NCBI RefSeq assembly: GCF_001548115.1
Contig: NZ_AP014821.1
Location: forward strand, 2,545,262-2,609,261
Origin: Geminocystis sp. NIES-3709
Lineage (GTDB): Bacteria > Cyanobacteriota > Cyanobacteriia > Cyanobacteriales > Cyanobacteriaceae
Length of the DNA: 64,000 nt
Direction of reading: 5' to 3'
Part shown: piece after piece, positions 8,762 to 18,123 of the stretch
Layout of the letters: every line of letters starts with the position of its first letter
Numbering within the stretch: position 1 is the first letter of the stretch
Translations under genes and position numbers: made by a program
The notes under the pieces: model-generated
What the model was told of the DNA's origin: nothing
What the model saw: the letters and a program-made list of their open reading frames with translations, nothing else
Database searches by the model: none

Positions 8762-10660
8762 ATGACATCTTTGCAAACTTCTGGCAAAACAATTCTCATT
8801 GTTGATGATATTTTGGAAAATCTCGATTTATTATCCCAAACCTTGACAGCAGAAGGTTATGAGGTTAGATGTGCAAAAAATGGTTCATTGGCTTTGATGA
8901 GTGTCGAACATGATTTACCGGATTTGATTTTATTAGATGTCAAAATGCCTGGATTAAGTGGCTATGAAGTATGCCGTATTCTAAAAGATAATCTTAAAAC
9001 TGCCTCAATTCCGATTATTTTTTTAAGTTCGGCAGATGACGTAACAGAGAAAATTAATGCCTTTGCGATTGGTGGAGTTGATTATATTACTAAACCTTTT
9101 GAAATTAGAGAAGTTTTAGCTAGAGTTAATACTCAAATTAATCTATTGAAAACTACTTCTGAGTTAAGAAAACTTAATTTTGAGTTGGAAAATCGTGTTA
9201 AAGAAAGGACAACAGAGTTAGAAAACCTCAACCAAATTCTCAAAAGTGAAAATGAGCAAAAGACTAAAATTCAAGAAAAATTACTCCATTGTGCTTTTCA
9301 TGATCCGTTAACCAATCTTCCTAATCGTACTCTTTTTATCGATCGAGTAGAAACAGTTATTCGTCATTCTCACCGTTTTCCTAACTATAAATTTGCCATT
9401 TTATTTATTGATTTGGATCGTTTCAAATTAGTTAATGATAGTTTAGGTCATCAGGTTGGCGATCGTCTTTTAATTTTTTGTGGGGAATTATTTCGAGAGT
9501 CTGTTCGAGAGAACGATACTGTTGCTAGATTAGGAGGAGATGAATTTACCATTCTATTAGATGATATAACGGAGGTAACAGAAGCGACACAAGTAGCCCA
9601 AAGAATACTTTTCAAGTTAACTAAATCTTCTCCTCTGATTAACCATAATTTTAACCCTACGGCTAGTATTGGTATTGTTTTAGGGGATCATCACCGTCAA
9701 AAAGCCTCAGATTTATTACGAGATGCCGATATTGCGATGTATCGAGCGAAAGAAATGGGTAAGAATAGATATGCTATTTTTGATCGAGAATTACATCAAC
9801 AAGTTATGCGTCGTTTACAAATCGAAAGTGATTTAAAAAATGCGATCGCTAAATGGGATAGTAATAAAGAAGATCAAGAATTAAAAGTGTATTATCAACC
9901 GATATTTCAGTTAAAAACCAGAAAATTAATGGGTTTTGAGTCCTTAATTCGTTGGCAACACCCCCTTGAGGGTTTTATTTCTCCGGCGGAATTTATTCCC
10001 ATTGCTGAAGAATGTGGTTTGATTATTTCTATTGGAGAGTGGATATTAAGAGAATCTTGTTATCAATTAAAGCAATGGCAAAATCAATACCCTCAAGCTA
10101 AAGAATTAACTATAAGTGTCAATTTTTCGGCAAAACAATTTGAAAATCCCAATTTAGTTCAAATTATCGAGTCAATTTTAGACGAAACTCAACTACCCGG
10201 CCAAAATCTGAACATGGAAATTACAGAAACAGTATTTTTACTTAAAAATGTGACGGTGATCGATATTCTGTCTCAAGTTAAAAAACGGGGTATTTCAGTG
10301 TCCTTAGACGATTTTGGAACAGGTTATTCGTCTTTAAGTTATTTACATCATTTTCCTATCGACATCTTGAAAATTGATTCTTCTTTTACTCAACAAATAC
10401 AACAACAAGAAAAAGATTATGAGATAGTGCGCACGATCGTAACATTAGGTCAAACTTTAGGGATCAAACTCATTGCTGAGGGTATTGAAACCATTGAACA
10501 AATGGACTTACTTTATTGTCTAGGGTGTGAATTTGGGCAAGGATTTTTAGTTAGTAAACCCTTAGATAATGTCAGTGCTGAACATACGATCGTACAAAAT
10601 TGTGAACTGTTACCAATACCTGAGTTCGACACAAAAATTTTGGATTTAGGTAGCTATTAG
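8762..10660 (+). CDS. response regulator with GGDEF and EAL domains
   Basis: This 632-residue protein has REC (about 8-128, D59), a coiled coil (130-175), GGDEF (about 178-340) and EAL (about 350-610). The cyclase signature GGDEF is intact at 258-262, with the product-inhibition RxxD motif (R249-D252) five residues before it. The EAL domain keeps the ExLxR form (E393, FESLIRW) and DDFGTGYSSL, MEITET and IAEGIE motifs, so both cyclic-di-GMP synthesis and breakdown look possible. Partner control is likely through phosphorylation of D59 by the kinase encoded 5 bp upstream. In cyanobacteria cyclic-di-GMP commonly governs pilus motility and aggregation, but the target here is unknown. Confidence 0.93.
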   Translation: MTSLQTSGKTILIVDDILENLDLLSQTLTAEGYEVRCAKNGSLALMSVEHDLPDLILLDVKMPGLSGYEVCRILKDNLKTASIPIIFLSSADDVTEKINAFAIGGVDYITKPFEIREVLARVNTQINLLKTTSELRKLNFELENRVKERTTELENLNQILKSENEQKTKIQEKLLHCAFHDPLTNLPNRTLFIDRVETVIRHSHRFPNYKFAILFIDLDRFKLVNDSLGHQVGDRLLIFCGELFRESVRENDTVARLGGDEFTILLDDITEVTEATQVAQRILFKLTKSSPLINHNFNPTASIGIVLGDHHRQKASDLLRDADIAMYRAKEMGKNRYAIFDRELHQQVMRRLQIESDLKNAIAKWDSNKEDQELKVYYQPIFQLKTRKLMGFESLIRWQHPLEGFISPAEFIPIAEECGLIISIGEWILRESCYQLKQWQNQYPQAKELTISVNFSAKQFENPNLVQIIESILDETQLPGQNLNMEITETVFLLKNVTVIDILSQVKKRGISVSLDDFGTGYSSLSYLHHFPIDILKIDSSFTQQIQQQEKDYEIVRTIVTLGQTLGIKLIAEGIETIEQMDLLYCLGCEFGQGFLVSKPLDNVSAEHTIVQNCELLPIPEFDTKILDLGSY

Positions 10661-10746
10661 CTATCAGCTATTACCTAATAATAACTAATACCTAATACCT
10701 TGACCTTCCCCATAAATCTTACATCGAACTGAAGTTGAATTAAATC

Positions 10747-12168
10747 TTATACATCATAGTACAAGGAAAACTCATAAGGATGAGGACGAAGACGCATGGG
10801 GTTAACTTCATTGTCTAATTTGTATTCGATCCAGTTTTCGATGAAATCGACAGTAAATACACCAGTATCAGTTAAGAAACCATGATCTTTTTCTAAAGCC
10901 TCCAATGCCGCTTCTAATGATCCGGGAGTAGAGGGAATTTTGCTCAATTCTTCAGGAGAGAGATCATAAATATCTACATCTAAAGGTTCACCCGGATCAA
11001 TTTGATTCTTAATACCGTCAATCCCCGCACATAACATAGCGGCAAAAGCTAAATAAGGGTTACTGGTAGCATCTGGACAACGGAACTCTAAACGTTTTGC
11101 TTTAGGATTAGTACCCGATAAAGGAATGCGGATAGAAGCCGATCGATTTCCTTGAGAATAAGCTAAGTTTACAGGGGCTTCAAAACCCGGAACTAGGCGT
11201 TTATAGGAGTTAGTAGTGGGATTAGTTAATGCTAAAAGAGCAGGTGCGTGTTTAATAATACCACCGATATAATGTAAAGCCATTTGACTTAAACCTGCGT
11301 ATTTGTCACCTGCAAATAAAGGTACACCATCATTCCAAATAGATTGGTGAGTGTGCATACCAGAACCATTGTCGTTGAACAAAGGCTTAGGCATGAAAGT
11401 TGCTGTTTTACCGTATTTTTTCGCTACGTTTTTAACCACATATTTATAAGTCATTAGATAGTCCGCCGCTTCCACCAAAGTCGCAAACTTAATTCCTAAC
11501 TCATTTTGTCCACCAGTTGCTACTTCATGGTGGTGTTTTTCGATCGGTACACCACAGGCAGCCATGGTTAAGAGCATTTCTGTCCGAATATCTTGCTGAG
11601 TATCCGTAGGAGAAACAGGAAAATAACCTTGTTTGTAACCCGGTTTATAACCTAAGTTCCCACCTTCTTCCACTCGCCCAGAGTTCCAACGTCCTTCAAT
11701 ACTGTCCACGTAGTAAAAACCTTTGTTTTCAGTTTGATCAAAGCGTACATCATCGAAGATAAAAAATTCTGCTTCAGGGCCAAAATAGGCAGTATCACCA
11801 ATACCAGAGGAAGATAAATATTCAACAGCTTTAGCGGCAATACTACGAGGATCTCTGGAATACCATTCACCAGTACGAGGTTCTTTAATACGACATATCA
11901 TGCTAAGAGTTGGTTCGGCATAGAAAGGATCGATCCATGCAGTGGTAGGATCGGGTACCATTGCCATATCAGAGTCATTAATCGCTTTCCAACCACGAAT
12001 ACTTGAACCATCGAAAGCAACACCATCAATAAAAGAATTTTCATCTATTTGATCATAATAGAAAGAACAGTGTTGCCAAATACCGGGCATATCAATAAAT
12101 TTGAGATCAATAATTTTGATATTGTTCTCTTTAATCATTTGTAAAACTTCTTGGGGAGTTCCGGGCAT
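10747..12168 (-). CDS. glnA: glutamine synthetase type I
   Basis: This protein forms glutamine from glutamate, ammonium and ATP, the entry step of the GS-GOGAT cycle. At 473 residues it is the normal length of the dodecameric type I enzyme. Family signatures are present: the N-terminal beta-grasp with [34 protein letters not shown] in the ATP-binding region, and NRSASIRIP. The ATG at 12168 is preceded by a pyrimidine-rich leader. A complete NtcA-class promoter lies 50-95 bp upstream, so transcription should rise under nitrogen limitation. No gifA/gifB inactivating-factor genes are seen in this window. Confidence 0.98.
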   Translation of the reverse strand: MPGTPQEVLQMIKENNIKIIDLKFIDMPGIWQHCSFYYDQIDENSFIDGVAFDGSSIRGWKAINDSDMAMVPDPTTAWIDPFYAEPTLSMICRIKEPRTGEWYSRDPRSIAAKAVEYLSSSGIGDTAYFGPEAEFFIFDDVRFDQTENKGFYYVDSIEGRWNSGRVEEGGNLGYKPGYKQGYFPVSPTDTQQDIRTEMLLTMAACGVPIEKHHHEVATGGQNELGIKFATLVEAADYLMTYKYVVKNVAKKYGKTATFMPKPLFNDNGSGMHTHQSIWNDGVPLFAGDKYAGLSQMALHYIGGIIKHAPALLALTNPTTNSYKRLVPGFEAPVNLAYSQGNRSASIRIPLSGTNPKAKRLEFRCPDATSNPYLAFAAMLCAGIDGIKNQIDPGEPLDVDIYDLSPEELSKIPSTPGSLEAALEALEKDHGFLTDTGVFTVDFIENWIEYKLDNEVNPMRLRPHPYEFSLYYDV

Positions 12169-12220
12169 TAACTACTTCTCCTTTAACTTTAATTACTTTA
12201 TTTAATCGCTCAAACACTTA

Positions 12221-12262
12221 ATGCTAAGGATAGATTTATTTCTATTTTGTAGCAATTGATAC
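12221..12262 (-). promoter_or_regulatory. NtcA-activated promoter of glnA
   Basis: On the minus strand the sequence GTATCAATTGCTAC (12262 to 12249) fits the NtcA consensus GTA-N8-TAC exactly. After a 22-base spacer it is followed by TAGCAT (12226-12221), matching the TAN3T -10 element. The spacing of 20-24 bases is that expected for class II NtcA activation, and the site sits where glnA promoters of cyanobacteria carry it. Confidence 0.85.
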
Positions 12263-12369
12263 ATAATCTCAGAGAACTCTAAAATTTATTGATGAATACG
12301 GGGAATCGGGAAAAGGGAAAGAGGAAAAGTTAAGGGTTTCAATCATTTTTAAGAATTAATAAAAAATGT

Positions 12370-13203
12370 GGCATTGCTGAATTAAGGTATGATTGTTAAA
12401 TAAAGCGATCGCCTTTGGTGGCACTGCACGATCGCACCTCACCTCTATAAGGTATGGGAATATCTTGGAATTTAAAATAATGAATCAAAAGTGAAATTGA
12501 ATATTTCAGCATTTCGACAGACTTGGAATAGCAAAGGGTTTTTCTCTGTAATCTGGCTAGATAGTGTCTCAATCTCGTATTTTCTCCTTCAACCCTTGTC
12601 ATATAAGTTTTACTGATGATTTGGTCCCCCTCTGGGATAAAATTAGGATATACCTTCCAACCATCAGTTACATAAAAATAACAATTCCATTGTTTTACTC
12701 TTTCCCACAACGGTTGAAATGTTTCGGCACTTCTATCCCCCACAACCCATTCTAAAATGCCTGGTTTAAAGTGATCTACCCCAGTCCATAACCACATTTT
12801 GTTTTTTTTGAACCCACAAATGTTTGTAATTCATCTAATTCACCGACTTTAGGTATGGTTTCGGCTTGATAACTATTGAGCAAAAACTTTGCCACATCTT
12901 TCACTCAATTAATCACGGTAGTATGATGAACTCCTTTTACTCTTTCAATTGCTCGAAAGCCCATACCATTGACATACATTTTTAAGCACTCACTTCTAAT
13001 CTGATCACTATAACCTCTGGAATTAGATGGTTGTGGATTAATAAACTGTCTACCACAATCAACACAAAGATGATTTTGCTTTCCTCTTTTCATTCCATTT
13101 TTGTTAATGTGCATAGAACTGCACTCGGGGCATTTGATCATTTTTTGATTTCTAATAAATTTGATCGCTTTATCTAACAATCATACCTTAATTCAGCAAC
13201 GCC
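12370..13203 (-). mobile_element. IS1-family insertion sequence, inactive
   Basis: Near-perfect inverted ends of about 38 bp (GGCRTTGCTGAATTAAGGTA and onward) start at 12370 and end at 13203. They enclose an IS1-type InsA/InsB region on the minus strand. The 834-bp length is close to classic IS1. I could not define a target-site duplication by eye. It lies between glnA and the sulfide:quinone oxidoreductase gene, outside the NtcA promoter, and a truncated relative occurs at 61882-62077. Confidence 0.85.
12396..13180 (-). pseudogene. IS1-type transposase (InsA-InsB), broken
   Basis: The 5' part (13180-12905) encodes the InsA zinc-ribbon and helix-turn-helix region (KCPECSS, LCVDCGRQF, HHTTVIN). 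The 3' part (12797-12396) encodes the catalytic InsB region (WLWTGVDHFKPGILEWVVGD, ENTRLRHYLARL). Between them the frame reads VKDVAKFLLNSYQ and VGELDELQTFVGSKK. Two lesions are visible: a TGA where IS1 proteins normally have Trp (VIN*VKD), and a one-base loss in an A8 run at the SKK(N)K position, which throws the WLW segment out of frame. IS1 normally uses a frameshift, but the nonsense codon suggests real inactivation. Confidence 0.85.
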
Positions 13204-13252
13204 GAAAATTAATAAGTGTGTTATGGAGGCCTAACACATCTTAAAAATAAAA

Positions 13253-14485
13253 TTAATTATTTTTTCGTAGTAAAAATTTCCAACTATCAGGCTCAAATGG
13301 TTTTCCTTTTAACATCCTATTCCAATACAACCAAGGTAAAATATATTTTTTTACCAACCACATACTTTCTCGTTCTTTGGTAGGATCTAAGGGGAAACTT
13401 GGTAAGGGTTTTTTATCATAGTCAAACTCTGCCATAATTGTTTTGCCATATCCAGTGATTAAAGGACAACAAGCATAGCCATTATACTTGTCTTGGGGCG
13501 TTTTTTTATTCATTAAAGCTATTATATTGGCTACAACAACGGGTGCTTCTTTACGAATGGCGGCGGCAGTTTTGGATGTGGGTAAACTGGAAGAATCTCC
13601 CAAACCAAAGACGTTATTATACTTTTTGTGCTGACAAGTATATTGATCTACGTCCACCCAACCTTGTTCATTAGAAATCGAACTTTGTTTGATAAAATCG
13701 TAAGTAGTCATAGGTGGAGAAACGTGAAGCATATCATATTTGATAGTTAGAGTCTTTCCGTCTTCCGTTGCAAATATAGCTTCTTTGGTATCTCCTTTAA
13801 TCTCGATAAGATTATGATTATATTTAACATCGATTTTTTTTCGATCGACAATTTCTTCTAAAGGTTTACAATAGGTTGGGACACCAAACATTTTACCAGT
13901 AGCGTTACCGTAGATAATATTAGTTTTGTCCCTAATTCCTTGACGGGTGAAAGCTTCTTCCGCTAAATACATAATTTTTTGAGGTGCCCCCGGACATTTT
14001 ATTGCACCGGCAGGAAATGTAAATAAGGCAGTACCACCTTTAAAATTTTGGATAACTTCCCATGTATAAGGAGCAGTTTCTTTAGTGTAATTAGTAGTAA
14101 CGTTATCTTTACCTAAATACTCTTTTAATCCCTTAATTTTATCCCAATCGATCGTAATTCCAGGACAAACGACTAAATATTCATATTGATAAATTTTACC
14201 TGTTTTTGTGGTGACTTGATTATGATCTGGATCAATATTTTCCGCATAATCTTTAATCCATGTAACTCCATGAGGTATTAAATTTTGTTCATGTTTAACG
14301 GTATCTTCAAGAAGATATTCTCCTCCTCCTACTAATGTCCAAGCAGGTTGATAATAATGGTTTTCAGAAGGTTCAATAATAGCCATTTTCAACTCAGAGT
14401 TTTTTCCTTTCAGTTGAGATGCAACGGTAATTCCGGCGGCACCACCACCGATAATTAGTATTTGAAAAGATTTAGTATTGCTCAT
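13253..14485 (-). CDS. sqr: sulfide:quinone oxidoreductase, type II-like
   Basis: This is a 410-residue FAD-dependent pyridine-nucleotide-disulfide-family protein. The N-terminal dinucleotide fold is plain (ILIIGGGAAGITVASQL, residues 9-25). Candidate redox cysteines are C164 (AIKCPGAPQK) and C339/C340 (YACCPLITGYG), with C206 (TYCKPLEE) between. This pattern fits the type II/eukaryote-like SQR group, which oxidises sulfide at the membrane and passes electrons to quinone. Amphipathic C-terminal helices (ILPWLYWNRML) would anchor it. The role is probably sulfide detoxification rather than anoxygenic photosynthesis. The gene is followed closely by an IS1 copy and has a ~390-bp AT-rich leader with no linked regulator gene. 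A generic NADH dehydrogenase-like function is the main alternative. Confidence 0.8.
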   Translation of the reverse strand: MSNTKSFQILIIGGGAAGITVASQLKGKNSELKMAIIEPSENHYYQPAWTLVGGGEYLLEDTVKHEQNLIPHGVTWIKDYAENIDPDHNQVTTKTGKIYQYEYLVVCPGITIDWDKIKGLKEYLGKDNVTTNYTKETAPYTWEVIQNFKGGTALFTFPAGAIKCPGAPQKIMYLAEEAFTRQGIRDKTNIIYGNATGKMFGVPTYCKPLEEIVDRKKIDVKYNHNLIEIKGDTKEAIFATEDGKTLTIKYDMLHVSPPMTTYDFIKQSSISNEQGWVDVDQYTCQHKKYNNVFGLGDSSSLPTSKTAAAIRKEAPVVVANIIALMNKKTPQDKYNGYACCPLITGYGKTIMAEFDYDKKPLPSFPLDPTKERESMWLVKKYILPWLYWNRMLKGKPFEPDSWKFLLRKNN

Positions 14486-14872
14486 ATTTCTACCTAAATA
14501 AAACTTAAGTTTTAAGATTTTTGATAATTTACCATTAGTTTAATTTAATTATTATTTATGAGAACATATTTTTAATATTTCTTTATTTTTCAATACTTAA
14601 TCTCTATTTCTTTTAATATTGCAATATATAAATAACAAATATCTACTCTCGTGATGATTAAATTTTAAAAGGGTAAAATAAATACATAGTTATAAACCTT
14701 TAATCTTTGGATAAAATTAAAGCTATTGAAATTATTATGATAAGAATTGATAGTAAGAAAAACATATTTAATAAATTTTAAAATTAATAGAAGCATTTTT
14801 AAACACTGTTGTTAATTTGAGGCAAAAGCATATTGCAATTCTTTTTGTCTTCATAACGAAATGATATTATTA
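14486..14872. other. AT-rich gap, no gene seen
   Basis: These 387 bp separate the sqr start and the 3' end of the DUF3685-like gene, both on the minus strand. The sequence is very AT-rich, and I find only short open frames without ribosome sites. The sqr promoter should be in the 13-14.6 kb proximal part. Confidence 0.5.
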
Positions 14873-16543
14873 TTAATTTTTTATTTTATTACCTATTCCT
14901 TGTAAAACACCCTTACCAATTAAACCAATACCTTTACCAATAATTTCTGTTAGTACATAAATCAATGCTTTTCCTAAAGTATTTTCAAGGGATTTAATTC
15001 CTTTAGAAAGGCTATCTCGTAATTCAATTAAAATGGTGACAAACCAAGGTAATCCTTTGATATTATTTAACTCTTGGTAACGGGGATGAGTAATAATACA
15101 ACTTTCAATACCTTGATAACCTAATTTTAACATTTCATATCGATCGTCAAAAATATTTTGGGGATTTTGCCAGTACTTTTCTTGACGATATTGCCATACT
15201 AAATTATTACGAAACATTGCCACTTTTCTTGAAGATTTTGATTCTAAATTAAATAAACTATGTTTTATATTTATGTCATCAGATAAACGATTAAGAGTAA
15301 ATGTCATAACACCATTAGCTAAATTTATGATTATATTGTGCCAAATAATTTCCTCTAAATTTTGTCCTGATTCCTCTTCATATTTATAAACTTGATTATC
15401 AATTACAAAGTCTTTTTGATATACTTGATAATTAACTATATCTAAAATAAAAGGAATTTTTATTAATATTGTTTCTTGAATAAAACGAGATTCTTTTAAA
15501 ACTAAATCTACTAAGTTATATTCGTTATCATTATTATTTTGATAATATCTGCTCAGAAATTTAATAGCAGAGTTTTGCCAAATATCCTTGATAAAAATAT
15601 TAACTTTTTCTAATAAATATTGAGACTCGATCGTAATATTTTTTAACTCTTTAATCTGATTTTTCCATTCTTCCAAAATTATAATTAATAATTCTTGTTT
15701 TTTTGATTCTTGCAATATATCAATTTCTAATAATTTATCAGTAGAATTTGTCACTGAAGTCTTTATTTTAGCTAAAGTTAAATCAGAAGTATTTTTAGGA
15801 AAATCATCTAATATTATTTCACCTTTTAAATCTTGATTAGAATTAGAGTCATTCTCTTGATTAGCAAACATTTCTTGAGAAGAATTTAAAGAGTAACTGA
15901 TTGCATATTGGGAAACATTAGGCTTTATTCGATTAATTAACCATTTAGCTAATTTCAATTCTCTTTTTCTTCCTTGCCAATATAAACTATCACTAATAGA
16001 TAAATTTTTTTCCTTAATATAATCATTTATATTCAATATTTCTTGCTCTATTTCTTTTAATCCAAATTGGCATTGTTTATAAAACCAGTTATTAAGTTTT
16101 TGAGATTTGATACTACTGTTGGTAAAACTAAAATAATTTTTTCCTTCTGCACAAATTTTTACGGTTTTAATTAATTCAGAAAGTTCTGCATTTTTATAAC
16201 AAAATCCTTTAATAATAGAAATATTACTAAAATCAGGAATAAATCCTGATGACAATAAAATTAATATAGATAAATCAGGATATTGTTCATTTAATTGAGG
16301 AAGATAATTCAAAAATTCTTTTACTTTATCTGGATATTTATTAGTGTCTAAAGAAATTAACCAGATAAGAGGTTTATATTGAGATAATAGAGTAATAAGT
16401 TCAGATATTTTTCCCGTAGCAATTATATTAATATCTTGATATTCTTCCGTTTTTAATACTTCCTTCAATCCCAGAGTAAAAATGGGATCATTATCCAATA
16501 AAACAATAGTTATTTCATCTTTATTCCCATTTGTAAAAGACAT
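14873..16543 (-). CDS. Ycf55/DUF3685-like protein with N-terminal receiver-like domain
   Basis: This is a 556-residue protein. Residues 8-125 look like a response-regulator receiver fold (ITIVLLDNDPIFTLGLKEVL, PLIWLISLDTNKYPD, ILILLSSGF). The usual DD pair is reduced to one acidic residue context (DND), and the phospho-acceptor site is unclear, so phosphorylation is doubtful. The rest (about 170-556) is long and helix-rich, ending in a glycine/isoleucine segment (GKGIGLIGKGVLQGIG). This matches what I know of the cyanobacterial and plastid Ycf55/DUF3685 family, whose function is not established. It is transcribed in the same direction as the PerR-like gene but 137 bp apart. Confidence 0.6.
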   Translation of the reverse strand: MSFTNGNKDEITIVLLDNDPIFTLGLKEVLKTEEYQDINIIATGKISELITLLSQYKPLIWLISLDTNKYPDKVKEFLNYLPQLNEQYPDLSILILLSSGFIPDFSNISIIKGFCYKNAELSELIKTVKICAEGKNYFSFTNSSIKSQKLNNWFYKQCQFGLKEIEQEILNINDYIKEKNLSISDSLYWQGRKRELKLAKWLINRIKPNVSQYAISYSLNSSQEMFANQENDSNSNQDLKGEIILDDFPKNTSDLTLAKIKTSVTNSTDKLLEIDILQESKKQELLIIILEEWKNQIKELKNITIESQYLLEKVNIFIKDIWQNSAIKFLSRYYQNNNDNEYNLVDLVLKESRFIQETILIKIPFILDIVNYQVYQKDFVIDNQVYKYEEESGQNLEEIIWHNIIINLANGVMTFTLNRLSDDINIKHSLFNLESKSSRKVAMFRNNLVWQYRQEKYWQNPQNIFDDRYEMLKLGYQGIESCIITHPRYQELNNIKGLPWFVTILIELRDSLSKGIKSLENTLGKALIYVLTEIIGKGIGLIGKGVLQGIGNKIKN

Positions 16544-16680
16544 TTTATTTATATTTAAAATAGTTATAATTAAATTTAATTAATATCAAGATTAAGCAAT
16601 ATTTTCAACTATTTTTACTATTTCATTAAACCATAAGGATTTAAGGAGGAGATTATTCAGTAAATTTGCCTAATAATTTA

Positions 16681-17127
16681 TTATTCTGATACCTCGTTTT
16701 TATAACCGTAAAAATCGATACGATAATGATCCACTTTGACTCCTGTTTTTTCTTCTATTTTTCTAATCAATTCTGAGGGTAACTCTACTTTTATGTCCAT
16801 AATTTGATTAGTGTCTAGGATGTTAACATGACTATGATCTTCACAAAAATTACCATATAATCTTCCTTCATGTCGATCGACACATTCAATAATACCATGA
16901 CTAGACAAGGCTTCCAAATTCTGATATACTGAAGTATGTCCAATATCTTTACCTTGTTGACTCAATCGATCGTAGATTTCTTTTGCCGATAAATGTTCTT
17001 GTTGTTTCCATAAGAGTTCAAGAATAAAACGTCTTTGGCGAGAAATCCTCATGCCCAATTCCTGACAACGATTAAGGGCATCTTTAAAGGAGCTAATTTT
17101 CCTTGTAGTTGCTCCTGATTGTTCCAT
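16681..17127 (-). CDS. perR: Fur-family regulator, PerR/FurC-like
   Basis: This is 148 residues from the ATG at 17127; a TTG start at 17151 would add eight residues, but ATG is preferred. The winged helix (about residues 20-90) contains RISRQRRFILELLW, HLSAKEIYDRL and GHTSVYQNLEALSSHGIIE, wording I associate with the cyanobacterial PerR/FurC group that represses peroxide-defence genes. The dimerisation half is short (FCEDHSHVNILDTNQIMDI) and lacks the two CxxC structural zinc motifs and the HHH cluster seen in Fur and Zur, so metal binding must rely on fewer ligands. It is divergent from cobK across a 199-bp gap that may hold its own operator. Confidence 0.68.
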   Translation of the reverse strand: MEQSGATTRKISSFKDALNRCQELGMRISRQRRFILELLWKQQEHLSAKEIYDRLSQQGKDIGHTSVYQNLEALSSHGIIECVDRHEGRLYGNFCEDHSHVNILDTNQIMDIKVELPSELIRKIEEKTGVKVDHYRIDFYGYKNEVSE

Positions 17128-17326
17128 GTTTTCTTTCAAACTCCTTATCAATATTTTGCTAAAGTAAACTCATTACCACTTTAACTTTAACTTAAGTGAT
17201 GCAAATTTTGACATTCACATAAAAAATAGACTTCTGTAAGAAGTGACAGTGTAGGGTGTAAGATTTGTTTTCGTGTAATCTTGCCTTAAATTTACTCTAA
17301 TTTTTATTTTGCAACAGGACTAATAA

Positions 17327-18082
17327 ATGATTTGGCTTATCGGAGGAACTTCTGAAAGTGTTACGATCGCACACTTACTAACAAAACAACGACAAGATTT
17401 TATTGTCACCGTCACAACCCCTAACGCAACTAAACTCTACCAATCCATCTCCCATTATCAAATTCTTGTAGGAAAACTATCCTCCTCAGAGATAGCATCA
17501 TTCATTCGTCAATATAAAATCGATCTCATTATCGATTCTTCTCATCCTTTTGCCGTTAACATTTCTCAAACAGTTATTAATATCTCTGAACAATTGCAAA
17601 TATGCTATATAAGATATGAGCGCCCTTTAATTAATAATTCTTCCAGTGTTATCTACATTAATTCGATCGAATCTTTATTAACAGAAAACTCTTTAATTTA
17701 TCAAAAACGAGTATTATTGACCATAGGTGCAAAATTTTTACACTTATTCACTAATTATCATCAATCTGCCACTCTTTACGCTCGAATTTTACCTTATTCT
17801 GAATCTATTAACCAAGCCTATCAAGCAAATTTTTCCTGCGATCGTATTATAGCCCTTCGTCCTCCCATTTCCGCACAATTAGAAAAAGCCCTATGGCAAA
17901 TGTGGAATATAGACATAGTTATCACCAAAGCAGGAGGAAAAGCAGGAGGAGAAGACATCAAACAGGAAATCGCTCAAGAATTAAATATTCCTCTTATTAT
18001 CATTCAAAGACCAAAATTAAATTATCCTCTTATGATCTCCAGTATAGAAGAAATATCTTTCTATTTAAAGAGACTTTTTTAA
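17327..18082 (+). CDS. cobK: precorrin-6A reductase (CobK/CbiJ)
   Basis: This 251-residue enzyme would reduce precorrin-6A (or the cobalt form) with NADPH in corrin ring synthesis. Family features are the N-terminal IWLIGGTSESVTIA dinucleotide loop, a central LIIDSSHPFAVNISQTV segment and a C-terminal VITKAGGKAGGEDIKQE motif. The ATG at 17327 is the natural start. It stands alone, with the PerR-like gene divergent, and no cobalamin riboswitch could be recognised in the leader. cobH lies 7 kb away, so the corrin pathway genes are scattered, as is usual in cyanobacteria. Confidence 0.82.
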   Translation: MIWLIGGTSESVTIAHLLTKQRQDFIVTVTTPNATKLYQSISHYQILVGKLSSSEIASFIRQYKIDLIIDSSHPFAVNISQTVINISEQLQICYIRYERPLINNSSSVIYINSIESLLTENSLIYQKRVLLTIGAKFLHLFTNYHQSATLYARILPYSESINQAYQANFSCDRIIALRPPISAQLEKALWQMWNIDIVITKAGGKAGGEDIKQEIAQELNIPLIIIQRPKLNYPLMISSIEEISFYLKRLF

Positions 18083-18123
18083 ACATCTAGACATATAACA
18101 AGTATTTTTGCTGTATAAAGAAA

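Noticed and set aside
12798-12904. Programmed frameshift joining InsA and InsB in the IS1 copy
   Set aside because: An A8 run exists, but there is also an in-frame TGA at the conserved Trp position between the two parts, so a simple programmed shift would not restore the protein.
17152-17326. Possible cobalamin riboswitch before cobK
   Set aside because: The conserved GCCACTG box and the expected multi-stem layout are not visible; only a small ACTTCT/AGAAGT hairpin is present.
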